The notes beneath the pieces were generated by a model. That model searched no databases. It worked only from the letters and a program-made list of their open reading frames with translations, and had not been told where the DNA came from. A program made the position numbers and the translations under genes. This document shows positions 42,132 through 53,300 of a stretch of 64,000 bases of DNA, piece by piece; position 1 is the stretch's first letter, and the number at the start of each line of letters is the position of its first letter. Origin of the DNA: Streptomyces toyocaensis (GTDB lineage Bacteria > Actinomycetota > Actinomycetes > Streptomycetales > Streptomycetaceae). The stretch covers positions 1 through 64,000 of the forward strand of contig NZ_JFCB01000030.1 of assembly GCF_000725125.1 (NCBI RefSeq), given 5' to 3'.

Positions 42132-43757
42132 ATGCGCGGAGCCACGCACGTCAGATGGGCCGCTTGCGCGGTGGCGGTCGCCCTCGCGGCGACGGCCTGC
42201 GGAGGCGACGGGGACGGCGGCAGCGACGCCGGTGCCGTGCTGAGCGCCTCCTGGGGCGACCCGCAGAACCCGCTGGAGCCCTCGAACACCAACGAGGTCC
42301 AGGGCGGCAAGGTCCTCGACATGATCTTCCGGGGTCTCAAGCGGTACGACCCGGAGACCGGCGAGGCCAAGGACATGCTCGCCGAGAAGATCGAGACCTC
42401 CGACTCGCAGAACTTCACCGTCACCGTCAGGGACGGCTGGACCTTCAGCAACGGGGAGAAGGTCACCGCGCGGTCCTTCGTCGACGCCTGGAACTACGGC
42501 GCGAGCCTCAGGAACAACCAGCGCAACGCGTACTTCTTCGGCTACATCGAGGGCTACGACCAGGTCCACCCCGACAAGGGGGAGCAGACCGCCGACACCA
42601 TGTCCGGCCTGAAGGTCACCGGTGACCTGACCTTCACCGTCAAGCTCACCCAGAAGTTCTCGACCTTCCCCGACACGCTCGGCTACAACGCCTTCGTCCC
42701 GCTGCCCCGCGCCTTCTTCGACGACCACGACGCCTGGGTGAAGAAACCGGTCGGCAACGGCCCCTACCTCGTCGACTCCTACACGCGCGGCTCGCAGATG
42801 TCCCTGCGCCGGTGGGACGCCTACCCCGGCCCGGACAAGGCGCAGAACGGTGGCGTCGACCTCAAGGTCTACACCGACGTCAACACCGCCTACACCGACC
42901 TGATGGCCGGCAACCTCGACCTCGCGGACGACATCCCCGCCGCCCAGCTGAAGAACGTCCGGACCGACCTCGGCGACCGCTACCTCAACACCCCCGCCGG
43001 CATCACCCAGACCCTCGCCTTCCCCTTCTACGACGACGCCTGGAACAAGCCGGGCTCGGAGAAGGTCCGCAAGGGCCTGTCCATGGCGATCGACCGGGGG
43101 CAGATCACCGACACGATCTTCCAGAAGACCCGCACCCCGGCCACCGACTGGACCTCACCCGTCCTCGGCGAGGACGGCGGCTACCAGGAGGGCCTGTGCG
43201 GAGACGCCTGCGAGTACAAGCCCGACGAGGCCAAGAAGCTCATCGAGGAGGGCGGCGGGCTGCCCGGCGGCAAGGTGACGATCACCTTCAACGCGGACAC
43301 CGGATCCCACCGCGAATGGGTCAACGCCGTCTGCAACTCCATCAACAACGCGCTGGACGACGAGCGCGCCTGCACCGCCGCCCCGGTCGGCACCTTCGCC
43401 GACTTCCGGAGCGAGATCACCGAACGGAAGATGCCGGGCCCGTTCCGCTCGGGCTGGCAGATGGACTACCCGCTCATCCAGAACTTCCTCCAGCCGCTCT
43501 ACTACACCGGCGCCTCCTCCAACGACGGCGATTGGTCCAACCAGGAGTTCGACGACCTCGTCGACCGCGCCAACCGGGAGACCGACACCGCCAAGGCCGT
43601 CGGGCTGTTCCAGCAGGCCGAGAAGGTCGTCCGGGACGACATGGCCGCCATCCCGCTCTGGTACCAGAACGGCAGCGCCGGCTGGTCCGCGCGGCTGTCC
43701 GGCGTCAAGCTCAACCCGTTCAGCGTCCCCGTGTACGAACAGATCAAGGTGAGCTGA
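42132..43757 (+). CDS. Peptide-type solute-binding lipoprotein of second ABC operon
   Basis: This 541-residue lipoprotein starts at ATG 42132. The lipobox ATAC is near residue 21. The SBP family 5 domain begins DAGAVLSASWGDPQNPLEPS and includes GNGPYLVDSYTRGSQMSL and MDYPLIQNFLQPLYYTG, the latter typical of oligopeptide-binding OppA-like proteins. It feeds the permeases encoded just downstream (43764 and 44680). It is distinct from BldKB in sequence. The next gene follows in 6 bases. Confidence 0.93.
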   Translation: MRGATHVRWAACAVAVALAATACGGDGDGGSDAGAVLSASWGDPQNPLEPSNTNEVQGGKVLDMIFRGLKRYDPETGEAKDMLAEKIETSDSQNFTVTVRDGWTFSNGEKVTARSFVDAWNYGASLRNNQRNAYFFGYIEGYDQVHPDKGEQTADTMSGLKVTGDLTFTVKLTQKFSTFPDTLGYNAFVPLPRAFFDDHDAWVKKPVGNGPYLVDSYTRGSQMSLRRWDAYPGPDKAQNGGVDLKVYTDVNTAYTDLMAGNLDLADDIPAAQLKNVRTDLGDRYLNTPAGITQTLAFPFYDDAWNKPGSEKVRKGLSMAIDRGQITDTIFQKTRTPATDWTSPVLGEDGGYQEGLCGDACEYKPDEAKKLIEEGGGLPGGKVTITFNADTGSHREWVNAVCNSINNALDDERACTAAPVGTFADFRSEITERKMPGPFRSGWQMDYPLIQNFLQPLYYTGASSNDGDWSNQEFDDLVDRANRETDTAKAVGLFQQAEKVVRDDMAAIPLWYQNGSAGWSARLSGVKLNPFSVPVYEQIKVS

Positions 43758-43763
43758 GCCGCC

Positions 43764-44687
43764 ATGGGACGCTACGTCGTCCGGCGTCTGCTCCAGATGA
43801 TCCCGGTCTTCATCGGGGCCACGCTGCTGATCTTCCTCATGGTCAACGTGATGGGCGACCCCATCGCCGGACTGTGCGGCGAGCGCCGGTGCGACCCGGC
43901 GACCGCCGCCCGGCTGGAGCACGAGTTCGGCCTCGACGAGCCCGTGTGGCAGCAATACCTGACCTACATGGGCAACGTCTTCACCGGCGACTTCGGTACC
44001 GCCTTCAACGGTCAGGAGGTCACCGAGCTGATGTCGACGGCGTTCCCCGTCACCATCCGGCTCACCCTGATCGCGATCCTCTTCGAGGTCGTCATCGGCG
44101 TCACCCTCGGTGTGGTCACCGGACTGCGCCGCGGACGCCCCGTCGACACCGGCGTCCTGCTGTTCACCCTGGTCGTCATCTCCGTGCCCACCTTCGTCAC
44201 GGGCCTGCTGCTCCAGCTCCTGCTCGGCGTGAAGTGGGGCTGGATCCGGCCCTCGGTCTCCTCGGAGGCCCCCTTCGACGAGCTGATCCTGCCCGGCCTG
44301 GTGCTGGCCTCCGTCTCACTCGCCTACGTGACCCGGCTGACCCGCACCTCCATCGCCGAGAACCGCCGCTCCGACTACGTCCGCACGGCCGTCGCCAAGG
44401 GCCTGCCCCGGCACCGGGTGGTCGTCCGGCACCTGCTGCGCAACTCCCTGATCCCCGTCGTCACCTTCATCGGCGCCGACATCGGCTTCCTCATGGGCGG
44501 CGCCATCGTCACCGAACGGATCTTCAACATCCACGGTGTCGGCTACCAGCTCTACCAGGGCATCCTCCGGCAGAACACGCAGACCGTCGTCGGTTTCGTC
44601 ACCGTGCTGGTGCTGGTGTTCCTGGTCGCCAACCTCGTCGTCGACCTCCTCTACGCCGTACTGGACCCGAGGATCCGCTATGCCTAA
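43764..44687 (+). CDS. Peptide ABC transporter permease (DppB/OppB type)
   Basis: This 307-residue permease starts at ATG 43764. The N-terminal GRYVVRRLLQMIPVFIGATL and external loop CGERRCDPATAARLEHEFGL are classic OppB features. Six helices are expected, and the loop DYVRTAVAKGLPRHRVVVRH is the EAA motif. Its last 8 bases overlap the start of the next permease. With the 44680 product it forms the channel for the binding protein at 42132. Confidence 0.93.
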   Translation: MGRYVVRRLLQMIPVFIGATLLIFLMVNVMGDPIAGLCGERRCDPATAARLEHEFGLDEPVWQQYLTYMGNVFTGDFGTAFNGQEVTELMSTAFPVTIRLTLIAILFEVVIGVTLGVVTGLRRGRPVDTGVLLFTLVVISVPTFVTGLLLQLLLGVKWGWIRPSVSSEAPFDELILPGLVLASVSLAYVTRLTRTSIAENRRSDYVRTAVAKGLPRHRVVVRHLLRNSLIPVVTFIGADIGFLMGGAIVTERIFNIHGVGYQLYQGILRQNTQTVVGFVTVLVLVFLVANLVVDLLYAVLDPRIRYA

Positions 44688-45657
44688 CCAGTACCACGAA
44701 GCCGAGCGCGCCATCGCGGGCACCGGAATGGGCGGCACCATGGACCTGGGCGTCGACGAGGCCGAGACCCTGGGGAAGCGGCCCGGCCCGGACGGAGGCG
44801 GACCGCAGGAACCGCCGCGCTCCCTGTGGTCCGACGCCTGGCGCGACCTGCGCCGCAACCCTGTCTTCATCGTCTCCGCCCTGGTCATCTGCTTCCTGGT
44901 CCTCATCTCCCTGTGGCCCTCGGCGATCGCCTCCGGCAGCCCCCTCACCTGCGACCTGTCCAAGGCCCAGCAGGGGTCGCAGTCCGGCCACCCCTTCGGC
45001 TTCGACGGCCAGGGCTGCGACGTCTACACCCGCACCGTCTACGGCGCCCGCACGTCCGTCGCCGTCGGCGTCCTCGCCACCCTCGGCGTCACCGTCCTCG
45101 GCAGCGTCCTGGGCGCGCTCGCCGGGTTCTTCGGCGGCGTCTGGGACTCGGTCCTGTCCCGGATCACCGACGTCTTCTTCGCCATCCCGGTCGTCCTCGG
45201 CGGACTGGTGCTGCTCTCCGTCATCACCAGCAACACGATCTGGCCCGTCATCGGCTTCATCGTGCTGCTCGGCTGGCCGCAGATCTCCCGCATCGCCCGC
45301 GGGGCCGTCATCACCGCCAAGCAGAACGACTACGTGCAGGCCGCGCGGGCCCTCGGCGCCTCCCACTCCCGCCTGGTGCTCCGGCACATCGCGCCCAACG
45401 CCGTCGCGCCCGTCATCGTCGTCGCGACCATCGCCCTCGGTACCTACATCGCGCTGGAGGCCACCTTGTCCTACCTCGGTGTCGGCCTGAAGCCGCCCAG
45501 CGTCTCCTGGGGCATCGACATCTCCGCCGCCTCCCCGTACATCCGCAACGCCCCGCACGCGCTGCTGTGGCCCTCCGGGGCCCTGGCGATCACCGTCCTG
45601 GCGTTCATCATGCTCGGCGACGCGGTGCGCGACGCCCTCGACCCGAAGCTGAGGTGA
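44680..45657 (+). CDS. Peptide ABC transporter permease (DppC/OppC type)
   Basis: This 325-residue permease starts at ATG 44680, inside the end of the previous gene. A 70-residue hydrophilic N-terminus precedes the first helix (VFIVSALVICFLVLISLWPS). The loop near 95-110 (HPFGFDGQGCDVYTRTVYGA) is the LGTD-like OppC segment. The EAA loop reads YVQAARALGASHSRLVLRHI, and the C-terminus is ALAITVLAFIMLGDAVRDAL. Partner of the OppB-type permease. Confidence 0.93.
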   Translation: MPNQYHEAERAIAGTGMGGTMDLGVDEAETLGKRPGPDGGGPQEPPRSLWSDAWRDLRRNPVFIVSALVICFLVLISLWPSAIASGSPLTCDLSKAQQGSQSGHPFGFDGQGCDVYTRTVYGARTSVAVGVLATLGVTVLGSVLGALAGFFGGVWDSVLSRITDVFFAIPVVLGGLVLLSVITSNTIWPVIGFIVLLGWPQISRIARGAVITAKQNDYVQAARALGASHSRLVLRHIAPNAVAPVIVVATIALGTYIALEATLSYLGVGLKPPSVSWGIDISAASPYIRNAPHALLWPSGALAITVLAFIMLGDAVRDALDPKLR

Positions 45658-45663
45658 GCCGTC

Positions 45664-46630
45664 GTGCTGCTCGAAGTGCGGGACCTGCACGTGGAGTTCC
45701 ACACCCGGGACGGGGTCGCGAAGGCCGTCAACGGGGTCGGCTACCGCGTGGACGAGGGTGAGACGCTGGCCGTGCTCGGCGAGTCCGGCTCCGGCAAGTC
45801 CGTGACCGCGCAGGCGATCATGGGCATCCTCGATGTGCCGCCCGGCCGGGTCACCGGGGGCGAGGTCGTCTTCCAGGGGCGCGACCTGCTGACGCTGAAG
45901 GAGGACGAACGCCGGCGGATCCGGGGCGCCGAGATGGCGATGATCTTCCAGGACGCGCTGTCGTCCCTGAACCCCGTGCTCACCGTCGGCGACCAGCTCG
46001 GCGAGATGTTCACCGTGCACCGGGGCATGTCGCGGAAGCAGGCGCGGGCCGAGGCCGTCGAGCTGATGGACCGGGTGCGCATCCCCGCCGCCCGGGAGCG
46101 GGTCGGGCAGTACCCGCACCAGTTCTCCGGTGGCATGCGCCAGCGCATCATGATCGCGATGGCGCTGGCCCTGGAGCCCGCCCTGATCATCGCCGACGAA
46201 CCCACCACCGCCCTCGACGTCACCGTCCAGGCCCAGGTCATGGAACTGCTCGCGGAACTGAGACGCGAGTACCGCATGGGTCTCGTCCTCATCACCCACG
46301 ACCTGGGCGTCGTCGCCGACGTCGCCGACCGCATCGCCGTGATGTACGCGGGCCGGATCGTCGAGTCGGCGCCCGTCCACGACATCTACAAGGCGCCCGC
46401 GCACCCCTACACCCGCGGCCTGCTGGACTCCATCCCGCGCCTGGACCGGAAGGGGCAGGAGCTCTACGCCATCAAGGGACTGCCGCCCAACCTCATGAGC
46501 ATCCCGCCGGGCTGCGCCTTCCACCCCCGCTGCCCGCTGGCCCGGGACGTCTGCCGCACCGACGAGCCCCCGCTGTACCAGGTCTCGGCGACGCGGGGGA
46601 GTGCCTGCCACTTCTGGCGGGAGTGCCTGG

Positions 46631-46638
<8 letters not shown>
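45664..46638 (+). CDS. Peptide ABC transporter ATPase (DppD/OppD type)
   Basis: This 324-residue ATPase starts at GTG 45664, six bases after the permease stop, with GAGGTGA overlapping that stop. Walker A GESGSGKS, Q-loop IFQDALSSLNPVLTVG, signature FSGGMRQRIMIAMAL, Walker B LIIADEPTTALDVTVQAQ and H-loop ITHDLGVV are complete, with C-terminal PPGCAFHPRCPLARDVC. It forms a heterodimer with the next product. The stop lies within the start region of the following ATPase. Confidence 0.94.
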
Positions 46639-47680
<1,042 letters not shown>

Positions 47681-47778
47681 CATGGCGCACCCCGGCCCGC
47701 TCACGGCACCCGCACGGCCGTACGCGTCAGCGTTCCGGGTCCGCATATCGGTACCGCTTCCGTGACGTTGCCTGCGTG

Positions 47779-49917
47779 TTAACGCGGTTCGTCCCCGTTT
47801 GTCAGGGACAGCGAGCGCCTGAGGAAGTCGAGCTGGAGACGGAGCAGGTTCTCGGCGACCTCCTCCTGCGGGGTCATGTGCGTGACGCCGGACAGCGGCA
47901 GCACCTCGTGCGGCCGGCCGGCCGCCAGCAGGGCCGAGGACAGCCGCAGCGAGTGCGCGACGACCACGTTGTCGTCCGCCAGCCCGTGGATGACCATCAT
48001 CGGCCGGTGCGGTTCGGCGGCGTCGACCAGGCCCGCGTCGTCGATCACCGAGTTGCGGCGGTAGACGTCCGGCTGCTCGGCCGGGTGGCCGACGTAGCGT
48101 TCCTGGTAATGCGTGTCGTAGAGGCGCAGATCGGTGACCGGGGCGCCCACCACGGCCGCGTGGAAGACGTCGGGCCGGCGCAGCGCCGCGAGGGCCGCCA
48201 GATAGCCGCCGAAGGACCAGCCGCGGACGGCGACCCGGTCCAGGTCGAGCGGGAAGTCGGCGGCGAGCGCCTGGAGCGCGTCGACCTGGTCCTGGACCAC
48301 GATCGCCGCGATGTCGTCCCTGACGGCCTTCTCCCAGGCGGGCGACCGGCCCGGCGTCCCGCGCCCGTCCGCGACGATCACCGCGAAACCCTGGTCGGCG
48401 AACCACTGCGAGGTCAGGTGCGGGTTGTGGGCGGCGACCACCCGCTGCCCGTGCGGGCCCCCATAGGGGTCCATGAGGACCGGCAGAAGGGTGTCACCGG
48501 CGTAGTCCCGAGGCATAAGCACGGCGCACGGAATGCGGCGTGCGCCCCCCTGGGTCAGAGTCACCCGGGGGGACATACCGGGGTCTTCGGCGTACGAGCG
48601 GACAGTCGCCGTCGGTTTCCCGTCACGCAGCACCTGGGCCCGCGAACCTGGCCGATCCGGTGTGGCGGAGACGAGCACGGTCACGCCCCCGGCGCGTACC
48701 GCCGAGTGCACGCCGGGTTCCTGCGAGAGGCGTTCCACCCCCAGTTCGTTCACCCGGTACACGTGCACCTCGCCGATCTCCGCCTCGGCCGCCTCCTCGC
48801 CCGCCGACGCCGAGACCAGCACCTCTCCGTCGGAGACGTCGAGCACCGCGCGGATGTGCAACTGCGCTCCGGTGAGCGGTCGTTCACCGACGACGAGGCG
48901 TCGCGCGCCCCCTTCGTCCGCGATCCGCACCAGCTGCCCCGAGGGGCTCCAGCAGGGCACCCCGGGGAAAAGTTCCAGCCAAGTTGGATCTTCGTCGGCG
49001 TGCACCATCCGGGTCGCACCGGAGTCCGGGTCCACGGCCAGGACGAGCTGGCCGCGCTGGTCGCGCGCCTGTACGAGCAGCAGCGGGGCTCCCGCGGCTG
49101 ACCAGTGCACACGTGCCAGATACGGATAGCGCGCACGGTCCCAGGCGACCTCCGTGCGCGTCCCGTCCAGGCCGATCACGAACAGCCGGACGTCCGCGTT
49201 CGGGGTGCCCGCGGCCGGGTAGCGGACGTGGCCCGGCTCACGTTCCGGGTGGGCGGGGTCGGAGATCCACCACGACTGCACCGGCGTGTCGTCCACGCGC
49301 GCCACCAGCAGCCGGTCCGACTCCGGCGCCCACCAGAAGCCCCGCGAACGCCCCATCTCCTCGGCCGCGACGAACTCCGCCAGACCGTAGGTGACGTTCT
49401 CCGTCTCGGGGGTCGCGAGCGCGCGGTCGTCCGCCCCCTCGGCCCCGGTCACCCGCAGCGCACCGCGGGCGACGTAGGCGACGTGCCGCCCGTCGGGCGA
49501 AGGACGGGGGTCGATCACCGGCCCCCGTACGGTCAGTTCACGCGCCGTGCCGGCCCGTAGCTCGGCCGTGAACAGCCGCCCTGACAAGGCGAAAGACGCC
49601 AACTCGACGGCGGTGTCGGTGGCGTAGCCGACGATGCCGGCGCCGCCCTCACGGCTTCGCTCGCGCCGCGCGCGTTCCTCGGCGGAGAGGTTCTCCAGGG
49701 CCCCGCCCAGGAGGGCGCGCGGGTCGGCCGCCACGCGCTCCCCGCCCCCCTCCGTGTCGAGGACCCAGAGTGAATGGGCCCGGTCCGTACCGGAATTCGA
49801 GCGCAGGAACACGACACGCGAACCGTCGGGAGCCACGCTGAACGAACGCGGCGCGCCGAGCGTGAAGCGCAGGGTACGGGCGTGCCGTCGGGGGAAGGAG
49901 TCAGCCTCGGTCGTCAT
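47779..49917 (-). CDS. S9-family prolyl oligopeptidase/dipeptidyl peptidase
   Basis: This 712-residue protein starts at ATG 49917. The N-terminal 440 residues form a beta-propeller of the DPP IV type. A C-terminal alpha/beta-hydrolase domain follows: oxyanion/start MDPYGGPHGQRV, nucleophile GWSFGGYLA (Ser near 568), Asp in HGLADDNVV (near 646) and His in GVTHM (near 680). A EE pair (FVAAEEMGR) near 185-190 matches the DPP IV glutamates that bind the free N-terminus, so a dipeptidyl-peptidase function is likely. It has no signal peptide, so is cytoplasmic and could degrade imported peptides. The convergent neighbour is the peptide ABC operon. Confidence 0.92.
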   Translation of the reverse strand: MTTEADSFPRRHARTLRFTLGAPRSFSVAPDGSRVVFLRSNSGTDRAHSLWVLDTEGGGERVAADPRALLGGALENLSAEERARRERSREGGAGIVGYATDTAVELASFALSGRLFTAELRAGTARELTVRGPVIDPRPSPDGRHVAYVARGALRVTGAEGADDRALATPETENVTYGLAEFVAAEEMGRSRGFWWAPESDRLLVARVDDTPVQSWWISDPAHPEREPGHVRYPAAGTPNADVRLFVIGLDGTRTEVAWDRARYPYLARVHWSAAGAPLLLVQARDQRGQLVLAVDPDSGATRMVHADEDPTWLELFPGVPCWSPSGQLVRIADEGGARRLVVGERPLTGAQLHIRAVLDVSDGEVLVSASAGEEAAEAEIGEVHVYRVNELGVERLSQEPGVHSAVRAGGVTVLVSATPDRPGSRAQVLRDGKPTATVRSYAEDPGMSPRVTLTQGGARRIPCAVLMPRDYAGDTLLPVLMDPYGGPHGQRVVAAHNPHLTSQWFADQGFAVIVADGRGTPGRSPAWEKAVRDDIAAIVVQDQVDALQALAADFPLDLDRVAVRGWSFGGYLAALAALRRPDVFHAAVVGAPVTDLRLYDTHYQERYVGHPAEQPDVYRRNSVIDDAGLVDAAEPHRPMMVIHGLADDNVVVAHSLRLSSALLAAGRPHEVLPLSGVTHMTPQEEVAENLLRLQLDFLRRSLSLTNGDEPR

Positions 49918-50093
49918 GCCCTGACCATATTGGCCATGCGCCCCCTTGTGCGGCCGTGCGCCGACCGATGCGCACGTACGGATAGTTATGATCGTTCGCG
50001 CACAGTGGGTATGAACCTGCTGGCTGCTGTGTGGAACTGTCTGCCCCCAATTCCTATACCCCCGCGCCCTGGGATTCTTGGAGGTGAACCGCC

Positions 50094-50288
50094 GTGGCAC
50101 TCTCGATTTCGGCGGTGGTGCTGCTGGCGATCATCGTCTTCCTGCTGATCAAGAAGTCGGGACTGAAGGCAGGGCACGCCATCGTGTGCATGCTGCTCGG
50201 CTTCTACCTCGCCTCGTCGACGATGGCGCCCACGATCAGCGAGCTGACGAACAACATCGCGGGGATGATCGGCAGCATCAACTTCTGA
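50094..50288 (+). CDS. Small conserved membrane protein
   Basis: This 64-residue protein starts at GTG 50094 with an excellent GGAGGTGA ribosome site. The first helix (SISAVVLLAIIVFLLIKKSG) and a second (AIVCMLLGFYLASSTMAPTI) span the membrane, and the C-terminus TNNIAGMIGSINF is amphipathic. Such proteins are conserved in streptomycetes and resemble the small Spd-type proteins of conjugative plasmids. Function unknown. It lies 68 bases before the WD40 kinase, so the two may be an operon. Confidence 0.85.
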   Translation: MALSISAVVLLAIIVFLLIKKSGLKAGHAIVCMLLGFYLASSTMAPTISELTNNIAGMIGSINF

Positions 50289-50355
50289 GCCGGGGGCCGG
50301 CCCCGGCCGCCGCCCTGCCCGCCCGGGCCCCGCGTGCTGCCGTGAGGAGGAAGCC

Positions 50356-53300
50356 GTGGCGCAGTGGCGCGTCGGCGACGTGGTGGACGGGAGGTACCGG
50401 GTCACCCGTGTGCACGGCCAGGGCGGCATGGGGCTCGTCCACCAGGTGCGGCACCTGGGCTGGAACATCGACCTCGCCGTGAAGAGCCCGCGGGCGCACG
50501 TGTACCGGGACGCGCGCCGGCGGGAGCGGTTCGTCACCGAGGCCGAGGAATGGGTGGCGCTGGGCCTGCATCCCAACGTCTGCGCCTGCTACTACGTCCG
50601 CACCCTGGAGGGGGTGCCGCGGGTCTTCGCCGAGTACGTGTCCGGCGGCAGCCTGCGGGAGCTGATCGCCGGCCGGAGCCTGTACCGGGGGACACCGCGC
50701 GAGGCGCTGGCCCGCGTCCTCGATCTCGCCGTGCAGTGTGCGCGCGGACTGGAGCACGCGCACCGCAGGGGTCTGGTGCACCAGGACGTCAAACCGGGGA
50801 ACGTCCTCGTCGGCGACGGCGTCGCGAAGGTGACGGACTTCGGGCTGGCGCGGTCCTGGGCCGGCCGGCAGGCGCCCGCGGCGTGGCCGGAGGCGGCGGC
50901 CGGGACCGGCGGGGCGCCCCCGGCGGACATGCTCGTCACCGGCCTCGGGATGACCCAGGTCTATGCCTCCCCCGAGCAGTGGGCGGGACGGCGCGTCGGC
51001 CCGGCGAGCGACCTCTTCAGCTTCGCCGTGTCCGTCCTGGAGATGTTCGTCGGCGAGATCACCTGGTTCGCGGGTCCGGTGGCCGGCCGGACCCTCGAGG
51101 ACCTGCGGCGGTCGGACGGGTGGATGCTGCGACCGCCCGACGACGTCGCGGCGCTGCTCGCCCGGTGCCTGTCGCTGGACCCGGCGAGCCGGCCCGCTTC
51201 GATGACCGAGGTCGCCGCGGAGCTGACGACGCTGTACGAGCGCTCGGCCGGCCACCCCTACCCCCGCCCCGTGCCGGTCCCGGCCGAACTGCGCGCGGAC
51301 GAACTGAACAACCGCGCGCTGTCGCTGCTCGACCTCGGACGCCCGGCCGAGGCGGCGGAGACCTTCCAGCGGGCGACGGCCGCCGACCCGCACCACCCGG
51401 CCGCCCGGTACAACGTCGGCCTGCTGCGCTGGAGACGGGGCGAGATCACCGACGAGCACCTGGTCACCACCCTGGAGGCCGCCCGGGCCGCCGTCGGGGC
51501 GGAACCCGCCGCTCATGTCGCCGACCGCCTGCTGGCCGAGGTCCACCTGGAACGCGGCGACGTGCAGGCCGCCCGTGCACTGCTCGGGCAGCGGCCCGGG
51601 GACCCGGACGCGACCGACGCGCACCGCGCCGCCGAGTCCGGCCGTGTGGCCGACGCGCGCTGCGTCGAGGAGACGTGGATGCCCTGGCAGCCGTACCCGC
51701 GTGAGCGGATGACCGACCGGGACCGCGTCGCGACGGAGGTCCGGCTCCGGTTCGGCCCGCGGGCGGGGACCGTGCTCAGTGGGGACCGGGACGGCACCGT
51801 GCGGCTGTGGTCCGTGCCGGACGGCGCGTGTCTGCTCGCCGTCCGCGCCCACGACGGGCCGGTGCGGTCCGTGGACGTGAGCCGCGACGGGCGGACCGCC
51901 GTGTCGGTCGGCGTGGACCGGGACGTCCGGTTCTGGGACCTGACGGACGGGCGGTGCCTGTACGCGGCCGGCTTCCCCGCGCCCGCCGAGGGCGGGTTCA
52001 CCGTGTCGCCGGTGCGGCTGACCCCTGCCGGGCAGGCGGTCCTGTTCGGGACGAACCAGGGGACGGTCATCGGCGTGACGCGCCGCGGCGGCACCCTGCG
52101 GTCCGTCAACCGGCCGGGCCGTACCGACGAACCGGTGCACGCCCTGGAAGTCGCCCCTGACGGCCGCTGGGCGCTGGCCGGCGGCACCAGCGGCACCCTG
52201 CAGCTCGTGTCCATGAGCGACGCCTCCGTGCGTCAACTGCACGGCGGTGACGCCTCGTTCGTGTGGTCGGTGTGCTTCGGCGCGGACGGCCGCCGCGCAC
52301 TGAGCGGACACGGCAACGGCACGATCCACCTGTGGGACGTCGACTCGGGCCGCCTGCTGCGTACGCTCCACGGGCCCCGGGGCGCCGACGTCCTCTCCCT
52401 GGCGATGAGCGAGGACGGCCGTTTCGCGCTGTCGGGCGCGGCCGACCACAAGGTGCGCCACTGGGATCTGGGCACCGGCCGGTGCCTGCGCACGTACACG
52501 GGGCACCGCGGTCCGGTGGCGGCCGTGCGGTTCTGCCCGGACGCCCGGTACGGCATGAGCGCCGCGCAGGACGACACGCTGCGGCGGTGGGCGCTGCCCG
52601 GCGGGTACACCGCCCCGCCGCACCTGAGCCGCCCCCGTCCCCCGGCCGAGCTCTCCGGCCTCGCGGAGCGGGTCGACACCCTGATCGCCGAGGCGGAACA
52701 CGCCCTGGCCGACGGCGACACGGCACGCGCCCTGGACCGTCTCACCCTCGCCCGTTCCGTCCCCGGCCACGAGCGGGCCCCGCGGCTCCTCGCCCACTGG
52801 CGGCGACTGGAGGGCCGCGCCGAGCGGGTGGGCCCGCGTACGGCCTGGCGGGTCCACGAACTCACCGGCCACACCGGGTACGTCACGGGGATCGACCTCT
52901 CCGCGGACGGCACGATCGCCGCCTCCGCGAGCAGCGACCGCACCATCCGGCTGTGGGACCTCACCTCGGCCCGGTGCGTCGGCGTACTGGAGGGACACAC
53001 GCACCTGGTGGAGGAGATCTGCCTCAGCCCCGACGGCACCCGCCTGCTGTCACTCGGCCGGGACCGGACCGCCCGCCTGTGGGACGTGGCCTCCGGAACG
53101 TGCCTGCGCGTCCTGGACGACGAGGCGTACGGCTCGTCGGCCCGGCTGCTCCCCGACGGCCGGCGCGCGCTCGTCGGCGGCCCGGGCCGGAGGCTGCGCC
53201 TGTGGGACGTGGAGGAGGACCGGCCGCTGCGCGCCTTCACCGGGCCGGAACTCTCCGTCAACGCCGTGTGGACCGCGGGGGACGGCCGGTTCGCCGTCGC